NCBI GenBank assembly: GCA_045595425.1
Contig: JAZOAL010000060.1
Span: forward strand, 1 to 11,019
Length of the DNA: 11,019 nucleotides
Reading direction: 5' to 3'
Source of the DNA: SIG710 sp045595425
GTDB lineage: Bacteria; Bacillota; Clostridia; Oscillospirales; CAG-272
Below are positions 1-7,661 of this stretch, piece by piece. The position numbers were made by a program, and so were the translations under genes. Under the pieces are notes generated by a model that did no database searches, had not been told where the DNA came from, and saw only the letters and a program-made list of their open reading frames with translations. The first letter of the stretch is position 1. Every line of letters begins with the position of its first letter.

Positions 1-2
1 GG

Positions 3-236
3 ACAATAATTTAGTTACAGTAAGTAACATTTTTCGTTGATTTATAAAGGTTTATAAACAAAAAGTTAGTTTATGCTTAAACACCTTTGTCGATATTGCT
101 CAGATATCGTAATCATAGACGGGGCTTCTACTCATCCGTCGGCTTCGCCGCCACCTTCCCCGCTGGGGAAGGCTAATATTCGTTCATCACACTATGTTAG
201 TTCATCACAATACAAACTCCCCCGCTAAATTATTGT
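3..236. repeat. Intergenic inverted-repeat element, copy 1 (MITE-like)
   Basis: This gene-free stretch is bounded by a perfect 12-bp inverted repeat: ACAATAATTTAG at 3-14 and CTAAATTATTGT at 225-236. Inside lies a palindromic module at 126-173, with GGC-ttc-GCC followed by CCTTCCCC-gct-GGGGAAGG, and a short direct repeat gttcatcaca at 182-191 and 200-209. No ORF or transposase is present, so any movement would need help from elsewhere. The same end sequence occurs at 4337-4351, 4501-4515 and 10903-10917, and the same inner module occurs inverted at 10967-11012. A MITE-like or REP-like intergenic repeat is the best reading. A target duplication cannot be judged because only two bases lie left of the first end. 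Confidence 0.6.
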
Positions 237-275
237 TTATCAGTCTGACAAGTGCTAATTCAAAGAAAAAAATCA

Positions 276-307
276 GCAAGGGCAAGCCCCGAAGGACTTG
301 CCCTTGC
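276..307 (-). terminator. Rho-independent terminator of the SLH gene
   Basis: On the minus strand a 14-bp stem (GCAAGGGCAAGTCC against GGGCTTGCCCTTGC, one G-U pair) is closed by a TTCG tetraloop. It is followed by a run of seven T in TGATTTTTTTC. It begins 30 bases after the SLH stop codon. Stem, stable loop and U-tract are all textbook, so this is a confident intrinsic terminator. Confidence 0.93.
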
Positions 308-337
308 CTTTATAGGTTAATTAACTTAAGCAGTTAA

Positions 338-3300
338 TTAGTTGAACGCGTAACCAGTCATAACGCCGGTTGCATCGTCATATGTGAAGTAAACGGTTGC
401 GTTTTCAGCGATCTTAGAGAAGTCGCCAACTGCAACGCTCTTACCTGTACCGTAAACGGTGATGAAGGTAACACTTGTTACAGTGTATGTCTTACCACTA
501 ACCTTTACGTGAACGAGCTTACCATTGTTATCCTTAGTCTGGCTCTGGTACTTACCAACGATCATGTTGCTGTTATCAAGGTTGAAGAGCTCGCCGTTAC
601 CAGTTGTAGTCTTAACATCCTCGGGAAGGAATGTCTTGATACCGTCAACAGCGTCTCTTGTGATGATAGCGCCGTAGTTAGTTGCAACCTCGCTTGTACC
701 ATCCTCATAGAATATCTCATTGAATACCTTAACTTCATCGCCTGTGAAGATAACAGACTCTTCGTACTTGTTATCAACAAGGTTGTAGAGGTTGGAGTAT
801 ACATAAACCATTACACCTTCGTCATTGTAGATCTTGGTGTTAGCGGTCTTTGCTGTTACCATGTAAACTTCGTCAGCCATGAAGGTTGCGTTTACATAAG
901 GAATGTACTCGTTGAGAGCCCATGTATCGTTATGATCGCGAATGATGTACTCGCAAGCCTCAGTACTGTCATCGCCAACGAGAGCTTCGCCGCAATTATG
1001 ATTAAGAGCTGTGTAGTCAAGCTGTACATCCTGAACCTTTTCAGTCCAGTCAACCTTACCTACGCAGATCTCTTCGATGCAATGAGCCTGATCGAAGATC
1101 ATGATCTGGTCGGAGTTAGCTACATATACCTTAGCGTCAGCAGAGAGAACGAGGCTATCGTCCTTTGTGGGAACGCCTGTGTAAGTGTAGATACCGTCCT
1201 TAGCAACGAATGTCCATACTGTATCAGCATCAACGGAGATAATCTTGCCGTTCGCAGCAATAGGAGCGCTGGAAACGCCGAGAGTGAATGTTACAGTGCC
1301 CTTATTAGCAGCTGTGGAAATTGTTGCGGGAGTGAGAATGCTGAGCTTGTATGCGCCGTCTGCATTTGTGCCGAGTACGCTGTAAACATTAGTTGTTTCC
1401 TTAACTGTACCAGCTGCATCCCAAGCGCCTTCACCGTCAACAGTTGCAACAAGCAGATCGATGATGAAGTCACGCTCGATAGCCTTGTAGAGAGCTGTTT
1501 CCTGATGAGCAGCCTTACGCTCTGCATCGAAGAAGTAGCTATACTTGATCTGAGAAGCGTTTTCACCGTAGAATGTATTGATGTACTTGCAGAAGATAGC
1601 GAATTCAGCATCTGTGAACTCTTCACCTTCAATGGAGTTGATCTTAATTTCCTGATACTTACCGGAAGCATCTATCATAGCGTCAACGATGATCTGATCG
1701 TTTTCAACTGCGAATGTGCTCTGGTAAGGATTAAATGTTACAAACTTGTAGGTAGTAGAAGCTGCCGGTCTGGGTACACCGTGGATGAGGTGACCTGCAA
1801 GAACTACACCATTGAAGCCCGAGCAAGCGTCTGTCATACCAACTTCGAGAACATCGTTCCAGCCGTTGTAGTACCAGCCGTTGTAACCGGTAACAACTGT
1901 GCCGTCCCAGTGTTTATATGTGGGCTTCTCATCTTCGTCAACCTTGTTGTTGTCGTTCTTATCGAGAAGGCTTACAACATAAGGAACCTGAGCCCAATGT
2001 GATTTGGATACATTACCCTCGTGACCGCCATTGAAATCTCTGATTGTGTAGAGACCGAGGAGGTTATCGATAGCCCAACCGCCGATATCATAAACGTTGC
2101 CGCCGATGGATACCTGAGAATCCTCATAGATACCGGATGTGCCAACCTTGCCCTTAACAGCCCAATCTACATCAGCAGTACCGGACTCGATATAAATAGC
2201 TTTTTCCTTAATATCGATTGTGTTGGTGTGTCTGTTGAATGTATAGAGGTAGAATCTATAGTCTTCAAGGCTGGATTTTTCACCTGTTACAACATAGTCG
2301 GCTGTCTTTACACCGCTGAGGAGAGAGTTCTCACCGTTAGCTGTAGGAATACCGCCGAGAGAGAAGGTTGTGCCTACAGAACCTGTGTTACCGAAGTAGT
2401 AAGGTGTGTAGATAGCAGCATCATAAACGCCGTCGTTGTCATAGTCCATAGCTGTGATCTCGCAGAAGTAGTTTCTTGCGATAGAAAGAACAGCATCTCT
2501 TGCTGCATCGTAGTACTTCTCATAGAACTTATCAACGAGAGACTTATCAGTACCGAGGTACTTAGCGCCGCCGATGATATCGCCCTGCTCAACCATATCG
2601 TAGTCAGAGTCGAAGTTGTAACCTATAGAGGAGAGAGTAGACTGAATCTCAGCGATTGCAGCCTTGATCTCATCGGATGTTGCCTTTCTTGCAATTCCGC
2701 CTGTGGAATCTGCGAAGTAGTATGCACCGTCAACATAGTAAAGAACGTGTTCGCCATCAGCATCAACGATGTTTCCATCCGCATCGAAGAGGTAATCATA
2801 ATGATCAATTGCTACAGGCATACCGAAGTCGCTGTAGAGAATGATGTTGTGAGTACCTGTAGGAGCTGTGTAGTCAGCATCGTATCTGTCAACGAGGTTG
2901 TATTCCTGACCGCCGAAGCTGAGGAACCAGTCTGTGTCAAATACTACCTTGCCTGCGGTGTAATCATACTCATGGTCATAGTCGATAAACTCAACGTCGA
3001 TCTCGCGATCATCGCCATAGTTTACGAATGTCTCTGTTGCGCACTGGTCGCCCCATGTGAGAACATCGTTCTCGAATGTGAGCTCATATGCGTAACCGAG
3101 CTTGTGAGCAAATTCACCATCGATATCGTCAGAGATCTGGCTTGTCTTTGCATATACATAGTTGTTGTTGATTGCTCTGTAGTCATCGCCGATTTCAGCA
3201 AATGCTACATAACCCTCGTTGAGCTCCTTGCCTACATAACCCTGGATAGAAGCACCGGGGATCTTGCAGTTAGAGTTTCTTACAACGGTAGGTGTTGCAA

Positions 3301-3934
3301 CGAGCATGTAGTTGCCGCTTGTAAGGTTGAAGTTCTCAGCGAAGAGAGAATCTTCAGCATAAAGAGCGTTGTAAAGGATTGTAGCGATTACGCCACGGGG
3401 AGCTGCATCAGTATAGTCGATACCGGAAATACCTGCGGTAAGACCGAGTTTCATAGCTGTATTGATGAAGCCGTTGGGGTATGTCTTACCTGTGTAGCCG
3501 AGCGAACGAACTACCATGGTAAGTGCGTCCTGGTAAGATACGTTACCCTTGGGGTCGAATCTTACATCGGACTTACCGATAACGATGCCCTGCTCGTAAG
3601 CATAGGAAATTGCGCCGACATATTCAGCTGCTTCGTCATCGATGTCTTCAAATGTTGTGTCGTCGAGATAGGTCTCCCAGTAGCTTGTAGTTACCTTACC
3701 GGTAAGTACACGGCCTGTGAAGAGCGCCATCTGCTCACGGGTAACTGCATCATCAGCGTGCATATCGCCGCTTGTGCTACCCTTGAAGATGCCAAGCTTG
3801 TTAAGACGTACGATAGCGGTCTCGTTGTAAACAACCTTTTCATCAGCATCAGCTGCGCTTGTTACAACCATGAGACTTGTTGCTACCATCATAACAGCAA
3901 GCACCAGAGCAAGAATTCTCTTAAAATTCTTCAT
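338..3934 (-). CDS. Secreted SLH-domain surface protein, 1198 aa, ectodomain of unknown function
   Basis: This is a cell-surface protein that probably binds pyruvylated secondary wall polymer through its SLH domains and may be part of the S-layer. A Sec signal peptide (residues 1-27: basic start, hydrophobic ILALVLAVMMVA core, likely cleavage after VTSA) is followed by three SLH units at about 34-88, 95-147 and 152-193. Their TRAE-like motifs are VTREQMA (64-70), VSYQDAL (132-138) and APRGVIA (178-184). Residues 200-1198 match no family I recognise. They are rich in Tyr, Asp and Asn and look beta-rich. Two stretches resemble calcium-binding EF-hand loops: DYDNDGVYD (497-505) and DKNDNNKVDEDE (658-669). 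There is no LPxTG motif or C-terminal membrane segment, so attachment rests on the SLH domains. The ATG is preceded by AAGGAG ten bases upstream. It is a single gene with its own promoter, long leader and terminator. Codon choice is strongly biased, which suggests high expression. SLH identity is firm; the role of the rest is open. Confidence 0.93.
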   Translation of the reverse strand: MKNFKRILALVLAVMMVATSLMVVTSAADADEKVVYNETAIVRLNKLGIFKGSTSGDMHADDAVTREQMALFTGRVLTGKVTTSYWETYLDDTTFEDIDDEAAEYVGAISYAYEQGIVIGKSDVRFDPKGNVSYQDALTMVVRSLGYTGKTYPNGFINTAMKLGLTAGISGIDYTDAAPRGVIATILYNALYAEDSLFAENFNLTSGNYMLVATPTVVRNSNCKIPGASIQGYVGKELNEGYVAFAEIGDDYRAINNNYVYAKTSQISDDIDGEFAHKLGYAYELTFENDVLTWGDQCATETFVNYGDDREIDVEFIDYDHEYDYTAGKVVFDTDWFLSFGGQEYNLVDRYDADYTAPTGTHNIILYSDFGMPVAIDHYDYLFDADGNIVDADGEHVLYYVDGAYYFADSTGGIARKATSDEIKAAIAEIQSTLSSIGYNFDSDYDMVEQGDIIGGAKYLGTDKSLVDKFYEKYYDAARDAVLSIARNYFCEITAMDYDNDGVYDAAIYTPYYFGNTGSVGTTFSLGGIPTANGENSLLSGVKTADYVVTGEKSSLEDYRFYLYTFNRHTNTIDIKEKAIYIESGTADVDWAVKGKVGTSGIYEDSQVSIGGNVYDIGGWAIDNLLGLYTIRDFNGGHEGNVSKSHWAQVPYVVSLLDKNDNNKVDEDEKPTYKHWDGTVVTGYNGWYYNGWNDVLEVGMTDACSGFNGVVLAGHLIHGVPRPAASTTYKFVTFNPYQSTFAVENDQIIVDAMIDASGKYQEIKINSIEGEEFTDAEFAIFCKYINTFYGENASQIKYSYFFDAERKAAHQETALYKAIERDFIIDLLVATVDGEGAWDAAGTVKETTNVYSVLGTNADGAYKLSILTPATISTAANKGTVTFTLGVSSAPIAANGKIISVDADTVWTFVAKDGIYTYTGVPTKDDSLVLSADAKVYVANSDQIMIFDQAHCIEEICVGKVDWTEKVQDVQLDYTALNHNCGEALVGDDSTEACEYIIRDHNDTWALNEYIPYVNATFMADEVYMVTAKTANTKIYNDEGVMVYVYSNLYNLVDNKYEESVIFTGDEVKVFNEIFYEDGTSEVATNYGAIITRDAVDGIKTFLPEDVKTTTGNGELFNLDNSNMIVGKYQSQTKDNNGKLVHVKVSGKTYTVTSVTFITVYGTGKSVAVGDFSKIAENATVYFTYDDATGVMTGYAFN

Positions 3935-4094
3935 GGTTTGGTTTCTCCTTCAAAAATAATTATTTTTTCAGGTGAAATAGATTTATGTTCAACCTGTCGC
4001 CACGTCGAAGAGAAACTTCGCTCACATCCGACTTAGCTGTCATCGGATGATATCTCACTCCGATGGCTAGGGCATTCCATAAACTTTCCCCTGT
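3935..4094 (-). promoter_or_regulatory. Long structured 5' leader of the SLH gene with competing hairpins
   Basis: From the predicted start site near 4094 to the ATG there are about 160 untranslated bases. The minus-strand segment CATCCGATG (plus 4041-4049) can pair upstream with CATCGGA (4059-4065) or downstream with TCGGATG (4025-4031). Each option is a 7-bp stem and they share bases, so they exclude each other. A further small hairpin, CGAAG-tttct-CTTCG, follows at about 4006-4020. A 16-base A/T palindrome (3952-3967) lies just before the ribosome binding site AAGGAG (3945-3950). I do not recognise a known riboswitch core. It may be a regulatory leader or simply a stabilising one, as is common for S-layer mRNAs. 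Confidence 0.5.
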
Positions 4095-4100
4095 GCCAAT

Positions 4101-4129
4101 ATAGTACCATGTCTTCATATTTTTGGCAA
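4101..4129 (-). promoter_or_regulatory. Sigma-A promoter of the SLH gene, extended -10
   Basis: On the minus strand TTGCCA (plus 4124-4129) is separated by 17 bases from TACTAT (4101-4106). A TGG precedes the -10 box and gives an extended -10 element. Transcription should start near 4094. This is the only good promoter I see between the upstream gene cluster and the SLH gene. Confidence 0.7.
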
Positions 4130-4153
4130 GAGTTTTCCTAAACCTGTAATTTC

Positions 4154-4186
4154 ACTGCAATATTAAACCCTATTTAATATTGCAGT
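4154..4186. promoter_or_regulatory. 14-bp-arm palindrome upstream of the SLH promoter
   Basis: ACTGCAATATTAAA and TTTAATATTGCAGT form a perfect inverted repeat around a 5-base spacer. Its near edge lies 25 bases upstream of the -35 box of the SLH gene. Neither strand has a T-run after the stem, so it is a poor terminator. A binding site for a dimeric regulator is possible, but no regulator is identified. Confidence 0.4.
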
Positions 4187-4336
4187 CACTCCAAGCCCAA
4201 ACAGCAATTTTCTTCCATATTATTATATTAAATATCCCGGCACGCTTCAATTCAAAGTCTGTTTGCAAAGCAAAAAACATTACAAATGACACTTTTTAAG
4301 CAATAAAGGCTCTCTAAAAGCCCGAAACATAACGCT

Positions 4337-4515
4337 AAACAATAATTTATCGGCGTGGGGCTCTGCCCCATACCCCGCTAAAGACCTTTTTGTAAAAAGG
4401 TCTTTAGAATCCCAAAAACTTTAAATATAAAGGTTTTTTCTTTTAAAGTTTTGGGGTTCATAGGGACTTTTGGGGAAGTCCCTATCCCGCCGCAGGCAAA
4501 GATAAATTATTGTTT
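4337..4515. repeat. Intergenic inverted-repeat element, copy 2, with four inner hairpins
   Basis: The 179-bp stretch is bounded by perfect 15-bp inverted repeats, AAACAATAATTTATC (4337-4351) and GATAAATTATTGTTT (4501-4515). Between them lie four hairpins in a row: TGGGGC-tct-GCCCCA (4356-4370), a 14-bp stem CTAAAGACCTTTTT with its complement (4378-4407), an imperfect stem of CCCAAAAACTTTAA with TTAAAGTTTTGGGG (about 4411-4456), and TAGGGACTT-ttgggg-AAGTCCCTA (4461-4484). No ORF is present. It shares its ends, but not its inner sequence, with the elements at 3-236 and from 10903 on. A non-autonomous mobile repeat is likely; a transcribed structured RNA cannot be excluded. Confidence 0.62.
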
Positions 4516-4544
4516 CTATTTCGGCAATCAATCTCAAAAGCAAG

Positions 4545-4585
4545 AAGCCTCACGTCAAAAACGGACCGTTTTTGACGTGAGGCTT
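4545..4585 (-). terminator. Terminator after the membrane-protein gene (end of the five-gene cluster)
   Basis: A perfect 20-bp inverted repeat (4545-4564 and 4566-4585, aagcctcacg...cgtgaggctt) lies 26 bases after the stop codon of the 218-aa gene. On the minus strand the stem is followed by CTTGCTTTTGAG, an interrupted T-tract. The very long stem makes termination or mRNA 3'-end protection likely even though the U-run is imperfect. Confidence 0.75.
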
Positions 4586-4611
4586 AGTATTATTATAAAT
4601 TCAAATCCGAG

Positions 4612-5268
4612 TTATTTCCATCCGTAACGATCGGTATCCTGCTGTCCGTATTCGGAGTTATAGCCCAAGGTGGAGCCATTCCCCATGCCGAAAATATGAA
4701 TCGGTTTATTGCGCAAGCAGAAAATTATTATCGGAAGCGCAATGCCGAACAGTATCGAGAGAACAAGAAATACCGTTGCATTATCGGGCGAGAACAGCTT
4801 GAATACCTTATAAAGCGCAATATAGTAAAAAATCACATAAATAACAGAGAGCACACTCGTCAAAACCGAGGTTTCCGAAGCCGTGACAGCGATATCAAGG
4901 ATAAAATCTTCAATATTTGTTCCATCGAACTGTGAAATTACTTCAACAATCTTATTGACTATGCGGAAGGACATTATGTTTGAGATCAGGGAATTGGAAA
5001 TATTCAGCAGCAACAAAATAGTGCCGTATTTCATCGGCTTTTTGCCCTCCGTCGTAGTTTCCGCTATTTTACCGAGCGCAAAAACATTCACAACGGGAAT
5101 AAACGCAAGCCAAGGTGCGGACGCGCCGACAGTTTTACCCATTTTATAAAGTCCCACAGCCTGGAGAAGATAGAAGACCAGACCCACCGCCAGTGCAAAA
5201 AGTCCAAGAAGCAGTAAATAACCTATAAAGGCAAAACCGCCCACATCGTAATAATCGCCATAAACCAT
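4612..5268 (-). CDS. Multi-pass membrane protein of unknown function, 218 aa
   Basis: The hydrophobicity pattern suggests about five membrane segments, at residues 13-37, 52-67, 81-101, 133-155 and 163-184. The stretch GLYKMGKTVGASAPWLAFIP (39-58) followed by VVNVFALGKIAE (59-70) resembles a motif I have seen in uncharacterised small clostridial membrane proteins; no function is known to me. The C-terminus (from 185) is hydrophilic and Gly/Tyr/Gln rich. The start is secure: AAAAAGGAGG lies 7 bases before the ATG. It begins 43 bases after the ribbon-helix-helix gene, with no clear promoter between them, so it is probably the last gene of the operon. The 41-base terminator hairpin follows. No catalytic or transport signature is visible. 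Confidence 0.85.
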   Translation of the reverse strand: MVYGDYYDVGGFAFIGYLLLLGLFALAVGLVFYLLQAVGLYKMGKTVGASAPWLAFIPVVNVFALGKIAETTTEGKKPMKYGTILLLLNISNSLISNIMSFRIVNKIVEVISQFDGTNIEDFILDIAVTASETSVLTSVLSVIYVIFYYIALYKVFKLFSPDNATVFLVLSILFGIALPIIIFCLRNKPIHIFGMGNGSTLGYNSEYGQQDTDRYGWK

Positions 5269-5311
5269 ATCAAAGCCTCCTTTTTCATATTAAACCATTT
5301 ATCATGCTTTT

Positions 5312-5515
5312 TCATTCTTCATAGGAAGAAAGATCGATATCTGCCAGCTCCGCGGGCTTTATCTTACCTTTAGTCTTCTCATAATATGCGACATTGTTCC
5401 GAAGCATGAAGAGGAACTGATTATTTGGGGTTCTTCCCTCTTTTTCCGAGACAAAGAGAAATTTTTTCATCATTTCCGCGTTCATGTGCAATGTAAATTC
5501 ATATTCGTTTTTCAT
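5312..5515 (-). CDS. Small ribbon-helix-helix (Arc-like) protein, 67 aa
   Basis: The fold pattern fits the Arc/MetJ ribbon-helix-helix class: a short beta strand EYEFTLHM (4-11), helix A about 13-27 (AEMMKKFLFVSEKEG), a turn RTP and helix B about 30-47 (NNQFLFMLRNNVAYYE), then a hydrophilic tail with KIKPAELADI. Family members bind DNA as dimers through the paired strands. The ATG has AAAGGA about 11 bases upstream, a slightly long spacing. The gene starts 53 bases after the YibE/F stop codon and ends 43 bases before the membrane-protein gene. No toxin partner is adjacent, so I do not call it an antitoxin. Assignment rests on pattern only; it could regulate this operon or act elsewhere. Confidence 0.72.
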   Translation of the reverse strand: MKNEYEFTLHMNAEMMKKFLFVSEKEGRTPNNQFLFMLRNNVAYYEKTKGKIKPAELADIDLSSYEE

Positions 5516-5568
5516 TTGTGTTTTCGTCCTTTATTTCAGTATCAACGAAATGCACCGCCATAGCAGGG

Positions 5569-6852
5569 CTATTCGTCTGTTTTTTCATCTTTTTCCGTTT
5601 TAATATCTCCATCAAAGCTTCCGGCTCTTTCAAGAATTGCCGCATATTCATCCTCGGCTTCATCGGTATCCTCCGGCATCTCATCGAGAATGTGAGCACG
5701 CATGCCTTCAAGCGTATAAAGCCACGAGCTGACAAGTGCCGTCAAAGGCAGGGTAAGGAGAATACCAATACTTCCCACAAGAATTTTAAGCATCTCAACT
5801 ATAATGATTTCAATATTGAAAAGATAGAAAGCATTTGACCAGTTATTATAAAAATAAAGCAAAAGCGAGCACATTGAGCCGCCAATATATGCAAGCACGA
5901 GCGTATTCGACATTGTTCCGATAACATCCCTGCCTATATTGAGTCCCGAGCGAAACAGCTCTCCCATAGTCGGCTTTTTCAGCTTTACCGCCAGCTCCTT
6001 GAGCGAAGCGGAAATATCCACCGCAACATCCATGACCGCGCCCACAGAGCCGATTATGATCGAAGCATAAATAAGCGCTCTGAGATCAAGACCTTCACCT
6101 ATATAAAGCAAAAAGATCGAATGAGGATCGGCATTGCCGGTGATGTGTATAAATGAGTCTGTAATGATTGTCAGCAAAAGGGACACAAGCACTCCTCCGA
6201 CGCATCCCATCGAAGCCGCAAGGCTCATTGGGCCAAGTCCGCTTGTTATAATAAGAGTCATAACTATGATATAGACGCAGACCGCGATCGCCCAAAAATA
6301 TATATTTCCCCCGCCGAGCACCGCGGGCATAAAGACGAATATCACCGCGATAACGGTCAGTGCCAATGAAAAAACCGTTTTAACTCCCTTTTTTCTGCCG
6401 AACAGCACAAGGAGCAGTGCAAAGAGCAAAGTCAGGATAATTATAGCATCGGAGCGGACGAAATCAATGAAATTCCATTCATCAACACCGTCAAAATGTG
6501 CCACCACAATGCTGTCCCCAACCTCAACCCTGCGGGGATTGAGGGGGGTATATGAGCTGTAATTCTGATATGCCGTAACAGCTTCACCCTTCAGCTCGCC
6601 CTTCAAAATTCTCGCCTTAAAAACGGTATCCTGCGAGAGCAGCATTCCGTTATCGTCATGTTCCGAAGCTGTTTCAACTATCTCGGTAACCTTGGCACGC
6701 AGATACAGAGCACCGTCAGCAGAAGCATAAAAGCTTTCACCGCCATTTGTTGCCGCAAGATAGCCGACAGCAAGCAGCACAACGCAAAGAGCAACCGCTA
6801 TAGCATATATCACCTTATTTTTTCTGTTTCTCAAGGTGGGGATATTCTTCAT
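5569..6852 (-). CDS. YibE/F family membrane protein, 427 aa
   Basis: This matches the YibE/F family, in which the single-protein form joins an N-terminal extracytoplasmic part to a multi-pass membrane part. One membrane segment (13-34) precedes a soluble region of about 35-132 containing GDSIVVAHFDG. It is followed by about seven membrane segments (near 134-151, 157-176, 182-204, 209-230, 258-280, 311-335 and 349-382). Family signatures are GSVGAVMDVAVDISASL (268-284) and NIGRDVIGTMSNTLVLAYIG (305-324). The tail from 392 is acidic and cytoplasmic. Transport is often presumed for this family, but the substrate is not established. The gene begins 14 bases after the YmdB stop, with AAGGGAG before the ATG, so the two are almost certainly co-transcribed. 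Confidence 0.93.
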   Translation of the reverse strand: MKNIPTLRNRKNKVIYAIAVALCVVLLAVGYLAATNGGESFYASADGALYLRAKVTEIVETASEHDDNGMLLSQDTVFKARILKGELKGEAVTAYQNYSSYTPLNPRRVEVGDSIVVAHFDGVDEWNFIDFVRSDAIIILTLLFALLLVLFGRKKGVKTVFSLALTVIAVIFVFMPAVLGGGNIYFWAIAVCVYIIVMTLIITSGLGPMSLAASMGCVGGVLVSLLLTIITDSFIHITGNADPHSIFLLYIGEGLDLRALIYASIIIGSVGAVMDVAVDISASLKELAVKLKKPTMGELFRSGLNIGRDVIGTMSNTLVLAYIGGSMCSLLLYFYNNWSNAFYLFNIEIIIVEMLKILVGSIGILLTLPLTALVSSWLYTLEGMRAHILDEMPEDTDEAEDEYAAILERAGSFDGDIKTEKDEKTDE

Positions 6853-6866
6853 AAAAGCTCCCTTCT

Positions 6867-7661
6867 TCAGCCCACATCGCTCGGCTCAATGCGCACGCGC
6901 TTCACCGCCAAGCATCTTTTATTCTCGGTATCAAGCTCAAAAACCGCGCCGCAAAGCACTGTTTCCCCCTGCGCCACCGAAAAACGCTGAGGCATATGAG
7001 TTTTAAAGCGTTCGATTATCGGCCCCGGATCGGATCCGAGAATACCATTTGTCGGGCCTGTCATTCCAAGGTCTGTTATATACCCCGTTCCGCCGGGCAG
7101 AACGGTCTCATCCGCAGTTTGAACATGGGTATGAGTACCCCAGATCATATTTATTTTCCCGTCAAAAACAAACCCCATTGCGATCTTTTCCGAAGTCGCC
7201 TCCGCATGAAAATCAAGCAGTGAGAAATCGTATCTTCCCTTCTCCGACAGAAGAATCTTCTCAACCGCGGCAAAAGGATTGTCAAGCGGCTCCAGAAAAA
7301 CCGTTCCCTGCACATTTATGCAAAGGATGCGGTAACCGCAAACACTCATCACCGAATGTCCGCAGCCCGGAGTGGAGGCAGGATAATTTGCAGGACGTAT
7401 GATGCGAGGATCCTCATCAAGCATCCTATAAACATCCCGTCTGCCCCAAACATGGTTTCCCGTTGTTATAAGATCGATTCCACAATCAAGAAGCGTATTC
7501 GCCTCCGCCATGCCGATCCCGCGAACCTCATAGGCATTTTCACCGTTGGCAACAACAGCCTGAACCCCAAGCTTCTCGCGGATCTTCCACATATTTCTTT
7601 TAAGATATTCAACTGCGGCAAGTCCAACTATATCACCGACCGCAAGGATTTTTATTATCAT
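6867..7661 (-). CDS. ymdB: YmdB-type metallophosphoesterase (TIGR00282 family), 264 aa
   Basis: This is a binuclear-metal phosphoesterase of the YmdB family. The Bacillus subtilis member hydrolyses 2',3'-cyclic nucleotides and affects biofilm and motility choice. All expected metal and active-site positions are visible: GD at 9-10 (D10), ANGENA 38-43 (E41, N42), TTGNHVWGRRD 66-76 (N69, H70), LLDFHAEATSEK 148-159 (H152) and GTHTHVQTAD 175-184 (H177, H179). The family ending MTGPTNGILG (200-209) is also intact. The length is normal and there is no signal peptide, so it is cytoplasmic. AGAGG precedes the ATG, and its A is shared with the TAA stop of the upstream transporter gene (TAATG), which implies translational coupling. 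In many Firmicutes ymdB follows the RNase Y gene; here that neighbour is absent. Confidence 0.96.
   Translation of the reverse strand: MIIKILAVGDIVGLAAVEYLKRNMWKIREKLGVQAVVANGENAYEVRGIGMAEANTLLDCGIDLITTGNHVWGRRDVYRMLDEDPRIIRPANYPASTPGCGHSVMSVCGYRILCINVQGTVFLEPLDNPFAAVEKILLSEKGRYDFSLLDFHAEATSEKIAMGFVFDGKINMIWGTHTHVQTADETVLPGGTGYITDLGMTGPTNGILGSDPGPIIERFKTHMPQRFSVAQGETVLCGAVFELDTENKRCLAVKRVRIEPSDVG

Noticed and set aside
126..209. CRISPR-like repeats in the left intergenic region
   Set aside because: The repeats are a single palindromic module and one 10-base direct repeat; there is no regular array of spacers.
509..2002. A 497-codon open frame on the plus strand, opposite the SLH gene
   Set aside because: It lies wholly antisense to a gene with a signal peptide and SLH domains. 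Its translation is rich in Cys, Val and Ile with no domain, and no ribosome binding site or promoter is evident. It arises because the strongly biased codons of the SLH gene leave no stops in the matched antisense frame.
2021..4036. A 671-codon open frame on the plus strand, opposite the start of the SLH gene
   Set aside because: Same cause as the previous one. It continues into the SLH leader and has no recognisable domain or initiation signal.
3990..4094. A cyclic-di-GMP (GEMM) riboswitch in the SLH leader, suggested by GGCACAGGGGAAAG
   Set aside because: The second conserved part, GACGCAAAGCC, is missing and the stem order does not fit. The leader is described as unassigned instead.
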